DNA from: Simonsiella sp051414845
Lineage (GTDB): Bacteria; Pseudomonadota; Gammaproteobacteria; Burkholderiales; Neisseriaceae
Assembly (NCBI GenBank): GCA_051414845.1
Contig: CP183313.1
Location: 1,426,001 to 1,490,000, forward strand
DNA: 64,000 nucleotides
Direction: 5' to 3'
Shown: positions 1-7,529 of the stretch, in pieces
How positions within the stretch are numbered: position 1 is the stretch's first letter
How the letters are laid out: every line of letters starts with the position of its first letter
Program-made: the position numbers and the translations under genes
Notes under the pieces: model-generated
Seen by the model: the letters and a program-made list of their open reading frames with translations, nothing else
Told to the model about the DNA's origin: nothing
Databases searched by the model: none

Positions 1-32
1 CCTTATGGTTGGTGGGATAAACATAAACTAGT

Positions 33-49
33 TTTCAGGCTGCCTGAAA
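33..49. repeat. DNA uptake sequence, palindromic form (representative copy)
   Basis: TTTCAGGCTGCCTGAAA. This is the first of many dozens of copies in the window. The palindrome contains AGGCTGCCTGAA on one strand and AGGCAGCCTGAA on the other, the uptake dialects described for Simonsiella and Kingella type Neisseriaceae. Copies lie mostly between genes, often as inverted pairs forming terminators, and also inside genes, where they encode Phe-Gln-Ala-Ala, Ser-Gly-Ser-Leu or Arg-Gln-Pro-Glu. Confidence 0.93.
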
Positions 50-61
50 ATACATAAATAG

Positions 62-140
62 ATGAACACAAAAAATAAAAGGCAACATTGATGCAATACT
101 TAAGTAAGCTAGTAATGCCGTAGATTTTTGTATTCACTCA
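62..140. repeat. Inverted-repeat element, copy 1
   Basis: The ends are imperfect inverted repeats: GAACACAAAAAATAAAAGGC on the left and, on the other strand from the right end, GAATACAAAAATCTACGGC. A second, better preserved copy lies at 13642-13738, again just past the 3' end of a minus-strand gene. It probably acts as a small mobile or terminator-like repeat. No coding capacity is seen. Confidence 0.5.
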
Positions 141-144
141 AACT

Positions 145-525
145 TTAAGCCACAGGCAAAACCGTTTCCAAAGCAGGAAACAACTCTCGCTCTTCAAAAC
201 GCGCATGTTCGCGCAATAAAGTGGCAAACTGCGTATTCCAATCTGCATTTTCAAATTGCGCATGATGATATAAATCACGCAACTGAGCATGTTCTTGTTC
301 AAAACGTTGTTGCAAATCGGCACGGTTTAACTTTTGCCATAAAGACGCAAACATCTGTTCTTCTTCGCCAAAATGTCGCTCTAAATCCACAAAATGCGCC
401 GTAATATCTTCATGATGATTCAAATTCGGGTCACGCAAAATGCGCAAACACAACGCCAAAGTATGATGATGCTCTTGCGAAAGGTTGATTAAAGTAGCAT
501 GTCGTTTCATTTTTTTCGTTCCCAT
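145..525 (-). CDS. Hemerythrin-like HHE-domain protein
   Basis: A 126-residue protein made of one HHE cation-binding four-helix domain. Putative di-iron ligands are the His cluster at residues 19-21, the HFGEEEQMF segment in the middle and HARFEERELF near the C-terminus. Such small hemerythrins bind O2, NO or act in iron-centre repair. It is divergent from nsrR, 67 bp away, which suggests control by nitric oxide; that link is inference from position. A second in-frame ATG at position 510 is preceded by GGGA and could be the real start. Much shorter than the 220-residue RIC/YtfE repair proteins, so it should not be called YtfE. Confidence 0.85.
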   Translation of the reverse strand: MGTKKMKRHATLINLSQEHHHTLALCLRILRDPNLNHHEDITAHFVDLERHFGEEEQMFASLWQKLNRADLQQRFEQEHAQLRDLYHHAQFENADWNTQFATLLREHARFEERELFPALETVLPVA

Positions 526-592
526 CTTGTTATTTAAATGGCTTGCAGTTAATATCTATCTATTATGAAACTTTAAGCAAGAGTTCGCAACC

Positions 593-1039
593 ATGTATCT
601 TACCCAACAAACCGATTATGCGCTGCGTGTTCTCATCTATGCAGCGGTCAATGACGACGATTTAGTCAATATCGCCACCATCGCCGAAGCATATAATATT
701 TCCAAAAGCCACCTAATGAAAGTCGTTACCGCGCTGGTTAAAGGCGGATTTTTACAAAGCGTACGCGGCAAAGGCGGCGGCTTAAAATTAGCGCAACCGC
801 CCGAAAAAATCCGCATAGGCGCAGTCGTCCGCCTGATGGAACCCATGCAAATTGTGGAATGTTTTGGCGAAAACAATCAATGCGTGATTACCTATAATTG
901 CCGTCTAGCCGACGTTTTGCGCGGCGGCGTAAAGGCATTTCTCAATCACTTAGATGGCTTTACCTTGAGCGACTTACTCAACAAGCAAACGCATGATATT
1001 TTATACAAAATGGATATCCCAATTGTGTCAAAAAAGTAA
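593..1039 (+). CDS. nsrR: Rrf2-family nitric-oxide-sensing repressor NsrR
   Basis: A 148-residue Rrf2 regulator. The N-terminal winged helix (roughly residues 1-75, with TQQTDYALRVLIY and the RGKGGGLKLA wing) is followed by three cysteines, Cys90, Cys97 and Cys103, spaced as in [Fe-S]-binding NsrR. NsrR represses NO-detoxification and denitrification genes until NO damages its cluster. The divergent hemerythrin gene fits as a target. IscR-type members have a different cysteine spacing and longer C-terminus, so NsrR is the better call. I could not find a convincing operator in the 67-bp spacer by eye. Confidence 0.85.
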   Translation: MYLTQQTDYALRVLIYAAVNDDDLVNIATIAEAYNISKSHLMKVVTALVKGGFLQSVRGKGGGLKLAQPPEKIRIGAVVRLMEPMQIVECFGENNQCVITYNCRLADVLRGGVKAFLNHLDGFTLSDLLNKQTHDILYKMDIPIVSKK

Positions 1040-1130
1040 CAAAACATTCATTCAGAAACCGATACAATTCGTATATTTTAAGTTTTTAATGGGCATTATG
1101 TTAAATATATTGGTCTTACAACCAAAAAAA

Positions 1131-1156
1131 CGAGTTTGATAACGCGTTTTTTTGAA
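1131..1156. repeat. Partial copy of the terminator-like repeat at 4070-4095
   Basis: GAGTTTGATAACGCG followed by a T-run and GAA closely matches GCGTTTGATAACGCGG plus T-run and GAG beside the tRNA-Leu. The two copies flank a 3-kb AT-rich stretch that holds a lipoprotein gene and a dead integrase, so they could be the ends of an inserted element. The rest of the 430-bp gap (1040-1470) is AT-rich with no gene. Confidence 0.4.
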
Positions 1157-1470
1157 AGCAATACTTTAACTTATGAAATAAAATATTATTTTAATTAAAA
1201 AATAAATTTGAATTAAACCAATATACCTCCCAATACTCTCCTTTTTATTTCTGTTATGTGAAAATTTAGTAAAGTTAAGTTCATTGTGGCTATTGTAGGA
1301 CATCCAAGTAAATACCTTTACCTCACAACCCATACATCATTAAGATAAAAAATAAGAACTATTGAAAGAACTTGCTACCAACTTTAATTTTTTATATAAT
1401 TTAAGAATTGAGTAAAAACTTAATATTTAAAGTCTACTTTAATTTAATCTTAACAAAGGAATTTTACAAC

Positions 1471-2307
1471 ATGAAAACCAAAAAAGTTGCATCAGCATTA
1501 AGTGCTTGTACTTGCGCTATTTTATTGACAGCTTGCAGCAGTAGCGGTAGCAAAAACGTCAATATCAATAATGCACCCAAAACTCCTAATAATACCAGCT
1601 CTCCTGCACCCAAAACTCCTAATAATACTAGCACAGGTAAAATCCAACCGAATTTTGCGGGAGTCGTCGTCAAAGCAATTGCAGACACCGAAAATGGTGG
1701 TTTTACTAAATTTGCTACAAAATATAATACTTCAAGTAATAATCTAAACACTATCGTGATTGATGGTAAAACTATTAATTTAGTTCCACATGGTTTAAGT
1801 GGTAAATGGGTTATTACTCAAGATTCAAAAGAAAGACGTCTAATTAACACATCTTTAAATTACACACGTTTTGGCGTTTACGCTGACGACTCTCATCACG
1901 GTATTCGTGATATAAATGTTATTGCTCATGGCCAAATTACCGATAGCAACAAAATTCCAACAATAGGTAAAGCAACTTATGTTGGTGATGCAGTTTATTC
2001 TGATGTATATACAAATAATAATTTTGTATTGAAGAAACAAGATGGTTGGGCAAAAGGTCATGCAGTTGTTGATGTTGATTATGGCACAAAAAATGTTTCA
2101 GCTACTATTACTAGCCCAGATCGTCATTTTCCCGCTACAAATCTAAAAGGGCAAATTTCAGGTAATAAATTTAGTGGAACATTTGACGGATATAAAATGG
2201 ACGGTCACTTCTTCGGACCAAACGCTGAAGAAGTAGGCGGTACCTTTTATAAAGGTACCGCAATTAATCCTGATGTTATTGGTTCATTCGGCGCAAAAAA
2301 ACAATAG
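1471..2307 (+). CDS. Surface lipoprotein with TbpB/NHBA-like C-terminal barrel
   Basis: A 278-residue lipoprotein starting at the ATG behind AAAGGA; the frame is open upstream only with a TTG. Lipobox LLTAC puts the lipidated cysteine at residue 22. A low-complexity stretch follows with APKTPNNTS twice, encoded by a near-exact 33-bp-spaced DNA duplication. The last 120 residues (GKATYVGDAVY, VDVDYGTKNVSA, FFGPNAEEVGGTFY) have the pattern of the small beta barrel shared by neisserial TbpB, NHBA and other Slam-exported lipoproteins. Surface exposure and host-protein binding are therefore likely but not shown. More AT-rich than its neighbours and inside a possible island. Confidence 0.75.
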   Translation: MKTKKVASALSACTCAILLTACSSSGSKNVNINNAPKTPNNTSSPAPKTPNNTSTGKIQPNFAGVVVKAIADTENGGFTKFATKYNTSSNNLNTIVIDGKTINLVPHGLSGKWVITQDSKERRLINTSLNYTRFGVYADDSHHGIRDINVIAHGQITDSNKIPTIGKATYVGDAVYSDVYTNNNFVLKKQDGWAKGHAVVDVDYGTKNVSATITSPDRHFPATNLKGQISGNKFSGTFDGYKMDGHFFGPNAEEVGGTFYKGTAINPDVIGSFGAKKQ

Positions 2308-2314
2308 TTTTAAT

Positions 2315-2370
2315 AGCAGTTTCAGGTGACCTATCCGTATACGTACTAGCAGCCTGAAATTGCTTTTGAT
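2315..2370 (+). terminator. Probable terminator of the lipoprotein gene
   Basis: AGCAGTTTCAGG and CCTGAAATTGCT form the arms of a stem with one mismatch, with a 26-nt loop and a following TTTTGATTT. The arms contain uptake-sequence halves. Confidence 0.5.
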
Positions 2371-2391
2371 TTTATAAGAGGCTTATTTATA

Positions 2392-2489
2392 ATGAAAAAA
2401 CATCGTTAGCATGTTTTGCAGCGATATTTTTGTTTGTGATTGCCATTGAAGTCATTTTTTTATCGTGCTTAGCAGCGAGAACATTTTAG
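2392..2489 (+). pseudogene. Frameshifted small hydrophobic peptide gene
   Basis: ATG with AAGAGG 10 bases upstream reads only five codons before a stop. One extra A in the A6 run directly after the ATG would give a 32-residue peptide starting MKKTSLACFAAIFL with one membrane-spanning segment. It looks like a broken or slippage-controlled small membrane peptide, in style like type I toxins, but no family can be assigned. The surrounding 2490-2670 stretch shows no other gene. Confidence 0.3.
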
Positions 2490-2673
2490 AGTTATTTTGG
2501 TTTGCACACATCAAATATACTTTGTTCTCGCTGCTTTTTGTTTGCTTGTTTTAAACAGCACTCTTTTTAGGACAGCACCAAAAATCCTTGCACGTTTGCG
2601 CGTATGTACGCGCATTTGTTTTAGGCGGCTTGCGCTGAATTGCTAAGCATTCAGGCTGCCTAAAATAGGCAAC

Positions 2674-2700
2674 AAAAAAAACCGCCTATGCTTGGCGGTG
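2674..2700 (-). terminator. Terminator behind the integrase remnant
   Basis: On the minus strand ACCGCC, a seven-base loop and GGCGGT are followed by a run of eight T. Confidence 0.65.
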
Positions 2701-2704
2701 TCTT

Positions 2705-3904
2705 TCAAGCGGTTTGTGCTTTGGCAGCTTCATAATGGTGGCGCAAAAAATCGCTATACCATTGCATAAACGCTACACGTTCGCCTCAATAATCCGCGCG
2801 ATTATAGACGGCGCGTATGGCATTGTTTTCCACATGAGCTAATTGCCACTCTATCGCGTCTACATTAAAGCCCTGCTCGTTTAAAATGCCTTTGTAGCCT
2901 AAACGCCCCACAATGTGCATTAGGATTGCTTCACTGATACACGCGTTTGCATTGGTACGGATTGGAAAAAGAAAAGGCGTATCGCCTGTTAGCTTATGCA
3001 ACTCTTGCAATAGCTCAAGCGTCCAATCTGCAAGCAGTATTTTATGCAGTGGTTTAGGCTTGGTCTTTTCGTGCTTCATACGCGCCACTGGAATCGTCCA
3101 ACCGGCTACCTGAAAATCTATCTCTTCCCATTGAGCGGCTCTCAATTCCGTATTTCTCACAAACACCAGCATAAGCAACATAATCGCTATTTTGTTTTGC
3201 GCTTCAATGTTGCCAAGCTCAAGGCAGTAATAAAACTCTTGTAGCATTGCCGCTGGTAGTGCTTGCCTATGTTGCGTTTGCACTTTGGGCAAATAAGTTT
3301 TTAGGGCATGGGCGGAGTTTCTATCCATCATTTCAAGCATAGCGGCATAATCAAATATTGCACCTATCCATTGTCTAACCTTTTCAGCGGTGGATAACGC
3401 GTCGCGTTGCGTGATACGGTCTAACACGCTCTTAATTTGGCTTACGCTTAGCGCGTCTATCTGTTTGCTGGCTATGTACGGCAATACATCGCTTTCTAAC
3501 TGCCTAAAAATCCTTTGCGCGTTGTCGTCTTTCCATCGGTGCAATTTTGCTTCATACCAAGCAAGGACGATATTGTGAAATGTGTTTTGCGCTGCCTTAA
3601 TGCACTCTTGCTTGGCTTCTTGTTTTGCCGCCGCTGGATTAATACCTTGCGCTATTTGCTGCTTAGCTATGCGTGTGCATAGCGCGTGCTTCATTGATTG
3701 AAACGGCTGGATATTTTCCATAGGTTAGCGTTTGACGTTTGCCGTGTATCGCAAAGTCAAAGCGAAAGACTTTATTGCCCTTTGGCGTGATTTCTAAATA
3801 CAAGCCGTTGCCATCGTTTAGTTTCTGTTTCTTTTCTGATGGCTTGGCTGCTCTTATTTGGCGGTCTGTTGCTGCATAGATTACGGTATAATTTTTGCTA
3901 TTTT
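2705..3904 (-). pseudogene. Decayed phage/island tyrosine integrase
   Basis: The longest open piece (2786-3721, 311 codons) is the core of a P4-type integrase (Arg-containing RNTELRAAQWEEIDF, then WQLAHVENNAIRAVYNRADY). Four lesions show that it is dead. The N-terminal arm-binding part (AAKPSEKKQKLNDGNGLYLE, then YGKYPAVSINEAR) is in another frame, with a shift near 3685 at a GCGC run. No start codon remains in that frame. The segment around GYKGILNEQGFN lacks the His-x-x-Arg block expected before ILNEQGFN. An in-frame TGA after NRADY is followed by the normal tail GERVAFMQWYSDFLR, ending at 2705. It sits beside a tRNA-Leu, the usual place for such integrases. Confidence 0.85.
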
Positions 3905-4066
3905 TCAGAATACCGTGAACTATAGCGCATTTATTTTGTTGATTGTAGTATAGCGTGGTTAATTGATTTTGATTGATTTAGACAAGGTAGAAAACGCTTC
4001 ATGCTTTTGCAAGCGTTTATTCATGCGGTTTTGGTTTAGTAATGTTTACTGATTTAGACAAAAGAA

Positions 4067-4088
4067 AACCGCGTTTGATAACGCGGTT
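4067..4088 (-). terminator. Terminator downstream of tRNA-Leu
   Basis: AACCGCG, an eight-base loop and CGCGGTT form a perfect stem with T-rich flanks on both sides, so it can work in both directions. A degenerate copy is at 1131-1156. A second hairpin, AAACGCTT/AAGCGTTT, lies at about 3992-4018 in otherwise empty sequence. Confidence 0.7.
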
Positions 4089-4098
4089 TTTTTGAGTT

Positions 4099-4184
4099 TG
4101 GTGCCGACAGCGAGACTTGAACTCGCACGAGCTAGGCTCACTACCCCCTCAAGATAGCGTGTCTACCAATTTCACCATGTCGGC
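4099..4184 (-). tRNA. tRNA-Leu (anticodon GAG)
   Basis: On the minus strand GCCGACATGGTGAAATTGG opens a class II tRNA with a long variable arm. The anticodon stem CTATC/GGTAG closes the loop TTGAGGG, giving anticodon GAG at 4148-4150. The acceptor arm ends TGTCGGC-A with CCA encoded in the DNA. It lies seven bases behind secG and just upstream of a decayed integrase. Confidence 0.93.
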
Positions 4185-4190
4185 TAAATT

Positions 4191-4574
4191 TCACTTACTG
4201 GCACTGGCTGCGGCAGGAGCAGTTATTGTGGCAGCAGGTGCTGAATTGGGTTTCGCAACAGGTGTTGTGCTGCTTGCGGGTGCAGATTGTTGCGTTTGTT
4301 GAATGCCACTAAAATCCATACCGCCACTTACGCCCTTGCTGTGTACATAACCCAGAGCCAAGCAGCTGGCGAAAAACACGATTGCCGATAATGAAGTCAT
4401 GCGGCTCAAAAAGTTGGCATTACCACCCGAACCGAACACACCTTGCGCGCTGCCTGAACCACCGAAGTTTGCGCCCGCGTCTGCGCCCTTGCCGTGTTGC
4501 ATCAAAACGAGCACGATGATGGCAAGAGAAGAGAATACGTTGACAATCCAGATGATGGTTTTAAAGGCTTCCAT
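4191..4574 (-). CDS. secG: Preprotein translocase subunit SecG
   Basis: A 127-residue inner-membrane protein with two membrane segments (about residues 5-22 and 60-78) separated by the Gly-rich loop HGKGADAGANFGGSGSAQGVFG, the family hallmark. It stabilises the SecYEG channel. The Ala/Pro/Thr-rich cytoplasmic tail after residue 90 is long and variable, as in other Neisseriaceae. It follows tpiA by four bases and is followed by tRNA-Leu, the same tpiA-secG-tRNA-Leu order seen in many proteobacteria. Confidence 0.95.
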   Translation of the reverse strand: MEAFKTIIWIVNVFSSLAIIVLVLMQHGKGADAGANFGGSGSAQGVFGSGGNANFLSRMTSLSAIVFFASCLALGYVHSKGVSGGMDFSGIQQTQQSAPASSTTPVAKPNSAPAATITAPAAASASK

Positions 4575-4578
4575 GTTT

Positions 4579-5346
4579 TTAGGCTTCTTGGGCGGCGTTA
4601 ATGATGGCAGTAAAAGAATCGTATTTTAATGAAGCACCGCCAACAAGTGCACCATCCACATAAGGTACATTGAAAACTTCAGCGGCATTGTGTTCGTTCA
4701 CGCTACCGCCGTAAAGAAGGCGGATATTAGCACCTTTGCCCACCAAAGACAAGATTTCATTATAAATAAATTGGTGCATATCGGCGATTTGTTCTTTTGT
4801 TGCCACTTTGCCTGTGCCAATTGCCCACACAGGCTCATACGCCACCGCAAAATTATTCGTTTTTAATCCTTTAAAAACAGACAATTGATATGCAACCGCT
4901 TCTTTTTCGCGTCCATCTTCGCGTTCTTTCAAACTTTCGCCCACGCACAGCAATGGAATCAACCCTACTTTGAGTACATTTTCAATTTTTAAGCGTTGCA
5001 CATCATTTTTTTCATTAAAGTACAAGCTGCGCTCTGAGTGTCCAATCAACACAATATCCACGCCCACATCACGTAACATATCTGCAGAAACTTCGCCCGT
5101 ATAAGCCCCTTTATCAGAAAAACGGCTCACATCTTGCGCACAAATATTGATTTTATTGTCTAACACAATTTGCACCGCATTGTGCACCTGCAACAAATAC
5201 ACCGTTGGCGGACTAATACCAATACACACCTTATCCGCAGCAGGCAAGCTGCGTAATTTGTGTACCAAAGCATTATTTTCTTGCAATTGACCATTCATTT
5301 TCCAATTGCCGACCACCCATTTTTGTTGCCAAATATTGTGTTCCAT
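4579..5346 (-). CDS. tpiA: Triosephosphate isomerase
   Basis: A 255-residue (beta/alpha)8 enzyme interconverting dihydroxyacetone phosphate and glyceraldehyde 3-phosphate. Catalytic Lys16 lies in GNWKMNG, the electrophilic His in LIGHSERS, and the catalytic Glu in YEPVWAIGTGK; the phosphate-gripping loop is intact. The start chosen is the ATG behind AAGGA (minus strand), which matches family length; the frame is open 22 codons further up through an uptake sequence. It forms an operon with secG. Confidence 0.96.
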   Translation of the reverse strand: MEHNIWQQKWVVGNWKMNGQLQENNALVHKLRSLPAADKVCIGISPPTVYLLQVHNAVQIVLDNKINICAQDVSRFSDKGAYTGEVSADMLRDVGVDIVLIGHSERSLYFNEKNDVQRLKIENVLKVGLIPLLCVGESLKEREDGREKEAVAYQLSVFKGLKTNNFAVAYEPVWAIGTGKVATKEQIADMHQFIYNEILSLVGKGANIRLLYGGSVNEHNAAEVFNVPYVDGALVGGASLKYDSFTAIINAAQEA

Positions 5347-5440
5347 GGCTCTATTCCTTTGTAATGTAGGCGCGCATTTTAGCGCAAGCACGGCTGCCTG
5401 AAAAGCCAGCAAAAGCTTTTAGGCAGCCTGAAACTGCGTA

Positions 5441-5848
5441 CTAATTCAAATCAATTGGCTTCTGATAATTCAAAGATTTAAATTCTTTCAATAAAAAATA
5501 AGGTTTAATCATATGAAAGAAAACAAAATAACCCAAATAAATCAATTTTGTTATTAAATTTTCATCTAGAACAATATACAAAAGAATGAAAGCAAAAATA
5601 GAAGCCACTCTATTAAATTCCAAAAAGCCAGTAAAATTAACTTGCTCGCCTTTATCAAAATAATCTTCATCTATTACTTTATAGGTAATAAAATGTGCCA
5701 ATGAAAAAACAAACATAGGAAATAGCCAAATAACAGCGTAACCCGTTTCAAAAAATAACATCAAAACAGATAAAATAACGGCACTTAACATCTGCATTTG
5801 GGATAGGCGGCAATATTTATTTACCCAATTTCGCAAGGCTTCTTGCAT
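5441..5848 (-). CDS. Small membrane protein of unknown function
   Basis: A 135-residue, AT-rich protein with four hydrophobic stretches (about residues 17-33, 37-55, 76-95 and 100-118) and a short charged loop (VIDEDYFDKGEQVNF) between the second and third. I do not recognise a family. It stands alone upstream of tpiA in the same direction, separated by an uptake-sequence pair at 5393-5435, so it probably has its own transcript. Confidence 0.55.
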   Translation of the reverse strand: MQEALRNWVNKYCRLSQMQMLSAVILSVLMLFFETGYAVIWLFPMFVFSLAHFITYKVIDEDYFDKGEQVNFTGFLEFNRVASIFAFILLYIVLDENLITKLIYLGYFVFFHMIKPYFLLKEFKSLNYQKPIDLN

Positions 5849-5967
5849 TATTTCACTCCATAAAAATACGCCACATCATTCTCACAAAAATTCAAATAAT
5901 TTTAGCTACGCTAAACTTCGTTTCAGGCAGCCTGAAAACGGTAGTTTCTACGAAGCTAAAAGTTTTA

Positions 5968-6474
5968 TCAAATCTTTAAATGCTTACCCAAAATCACCAC
6001 ATCCGCCAACTTCCCATCTAAATCACACACTTGCGGCAACACGCCCCATTGTTCAAAACCGTTGCGCAGAAACAATTTCAGGCTGGGCGCGTTGTGTCCG
6101 AAAATCACGCCGATGATGTTGTGAATGCCTAAACTGGGCGCGATGGCACTCATGTGGTCTAACAGCGTTTGCCCCAAGCCTTGTCCGCGCACGTTTTCGG
6201 CGACATAAATACTGATTTCGGCGGTAATGCGATAAGCAGCGCGTGGATAATAATCGCTGAAACTGCCCCATGCCAACACTTCTTGCACGGCGTTTTCCAA
6301 TACGAATATTGGGCGTTGCGCGCCGTTTAAATGCGCGTGCAACCATGTTTCGCGTTCGGCAACGCTGACGGGACGCAAATCGGCGGTGACTTGGCGTGAG
6401 GCGATGGTGCTGTTGTAAATGGCGACAATAGCGGCTAGGTCTTGTGCGGTGGCGTGGCGGATGATGTGGGACAT
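5968..6474 (-). CDS. GNAT N-acetyltransferase, phosphinothricin acetyltransferase-like
   Basis: A 168-residue single-domain GNAT enzyme. ISIYVAENVRGQGLGQTLL carries the acetyl-CoA pyrophosphate-binding R/Q-x-x-G-x-G loop, and GVIFGHNAPSLKLFLRNGFEQWG is the typical C-terminal part of the Pat/YwnH branch, which acetylates amino groups of small molecules such as phosphinothricin or methionine sulfoximine. The true substrate is unknown. Confidence 0.85.
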   Translation of the reverse strand: MSHIIRHATAQDLAAIVAIYNSTIASRQVTADLRPVSVAERETWLHAHLNGAQRPIFVLENAVQEVLAWGSFSDYYPRAAYRITAEISIYVAENVRGQGLGQTLLDHMSAIAPSLGIHNIIGVIFGHNAPSLKLFLRNGFEQWGVLPQVCDLDGKLADVVILGKHLKI

Positions 6475-6589
6475 GGTTTATTTCTTGGTTTGGGTTGTTT
6501 ATGTGGTTTCAGGCAGCCTGAAATGGCTTGGTTTAAATTCTTGAATACAATCTTTTTTAAACAACAAACGGTTACGAACATTGAAACGA

Positions 6590-6848
6590 TGTCGGATACA
6601 AGTATCCGACCTACGAATCATGTTGCAACATTTTCAGGCTACCTGAAAGTTTTTTGTTTATGGTGGAGGTGGATAGAGCCCTCCCTACTTTCAGGCAGCC
6701 TTACAGCGTTATTGTCGGGCATGAATACCCGACCTACAACATGAATGCCCGACCTACAATTTGTGTTGCAAGTGCATGGAGCGCGAATATCCGCGTTCGC
6801 ATTCCACCATGCAACACATGATTTTGCGAACGGGGACGTCCGCGCTCC
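6590..6848. repeat. Cluster of short inverted repeats
   Basis: Several palindromic units follow each other: GTCGGATACAAGTATCCGAC with a trailing CTACGAA, TGTCGGGCATGAATACCCGA with CTACAA and a second half-unit, then arms starting GGAGCGCG and ending CGCGCTCC around a GTCCCCGT-like core. The last type recurs at 51144-51214. Uptake sequences are interspersed. No gene is seen in this 410-bp gap. Confidence 0.6.
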
Positions 6849-6886
6849 AAGGTTTGACAATATTTTCAGGCTGCCTGAAAGATTTC

Positions 6887-7423
6887 TTACTGAATCAATT
6901 TGGAAATGGCTTTAAATTGCGGATGTTTGGCGTCGTGCAAGATTTGGAACAAAACGCTTTCTACATTGCTGACGATTGCACCTGCTTGTACCGCTTGGGC
7001 TAAACCATTGTTTTTATTGTCTAGCGTGCGCGATGTGAGGCAATCTTGTGGCAAGTACACTTGGTAGCCTTGTGCGCGCAAATCTAATGCGGTTTGCAAA
7101 ATACAGATGTGGGTTTCGCAGCCGATTAAGATGATGTTTTGGATGGCTTTTTCTTTTAAGGCTGCCTGAATGTAGGGCGTATAGGCGGAGAATTGGGTTT
7201 TCTCGTAAACAGGCGCGTCTTTGCTGACGAGTTTGATGTCGTTAACCGTGTATCCCAAGCCTTTTGGATATTGTTCGGTTAAAATAATCGGCAGTTCCAA
7301 CAGTTGCGCGCCTTCTATTATGCGGCGGCTGGCTGCGATGAAGTGTTCGGCTTGGTGCAACATGGGAATGAGACGTTCTTGGATGTCTACGACGAGTAAT
7401 AAGGTTTCTTTGGGGTTGAGCAT
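6887..7423 (-). CDS. Isochorismatase-family hydrolase
   Basis: A 178-residue cysteine hydrolase of the YcaC-like branch. The catalytic triad is visible: Asp13 in LLVVDIQERL, Lys in VYEKTQFSA, and Cys in ILIGCETHICILQTA. The fold fills the whole protein. Members hydrolyse amides or vinyl ethers of various small molecules; there is no siderophore cluster near, so the substrate stays open. The gene stands alone between repeat clusters. Confidence 0.85.
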   Translation of the reverse strand: MLNPKETLLLVVDIQERLIPMLHQAEHFIAASRRIIEGAQLLELPIILTEQYPKGLGYTVNDIKLVSKDAPVYEKTQFSAYTPYIQAALKEKAIQNIILIGCETHICILQTALDLRAQGYQVYLPQDCLTSRTLDNKNNGLAQAVQAGAIVSNVESVLFQILHDAKHPQFKAISKLIQ

Positions 7424-7529
7424 GATGGTTTCCTTTTGGTTGGTTTTTCAGGCTGCTTGAAAACTACAAATAGATAAAACACAAACATTTCAGGCAGCCT
7501 GAAACGCTTTCAGGCTGCCTGTTTTTAAT

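Noticed and set aside
2786..3721. Treating the 311-codon integrase frame as an intact gene
   Set aside because: Missing start with the N-terminal part in another frame, loss of the His-x-x-Arg block and an in-frame stop before the normal tail show a pseudogene.
7441..7529. Clusters of uptake palindromes looking like CRISPR repeats
   Set aside because: The spacing is irregular, the unit is only 17 bp, no spacer-like unique units of constant length are present and no cas genes are near.
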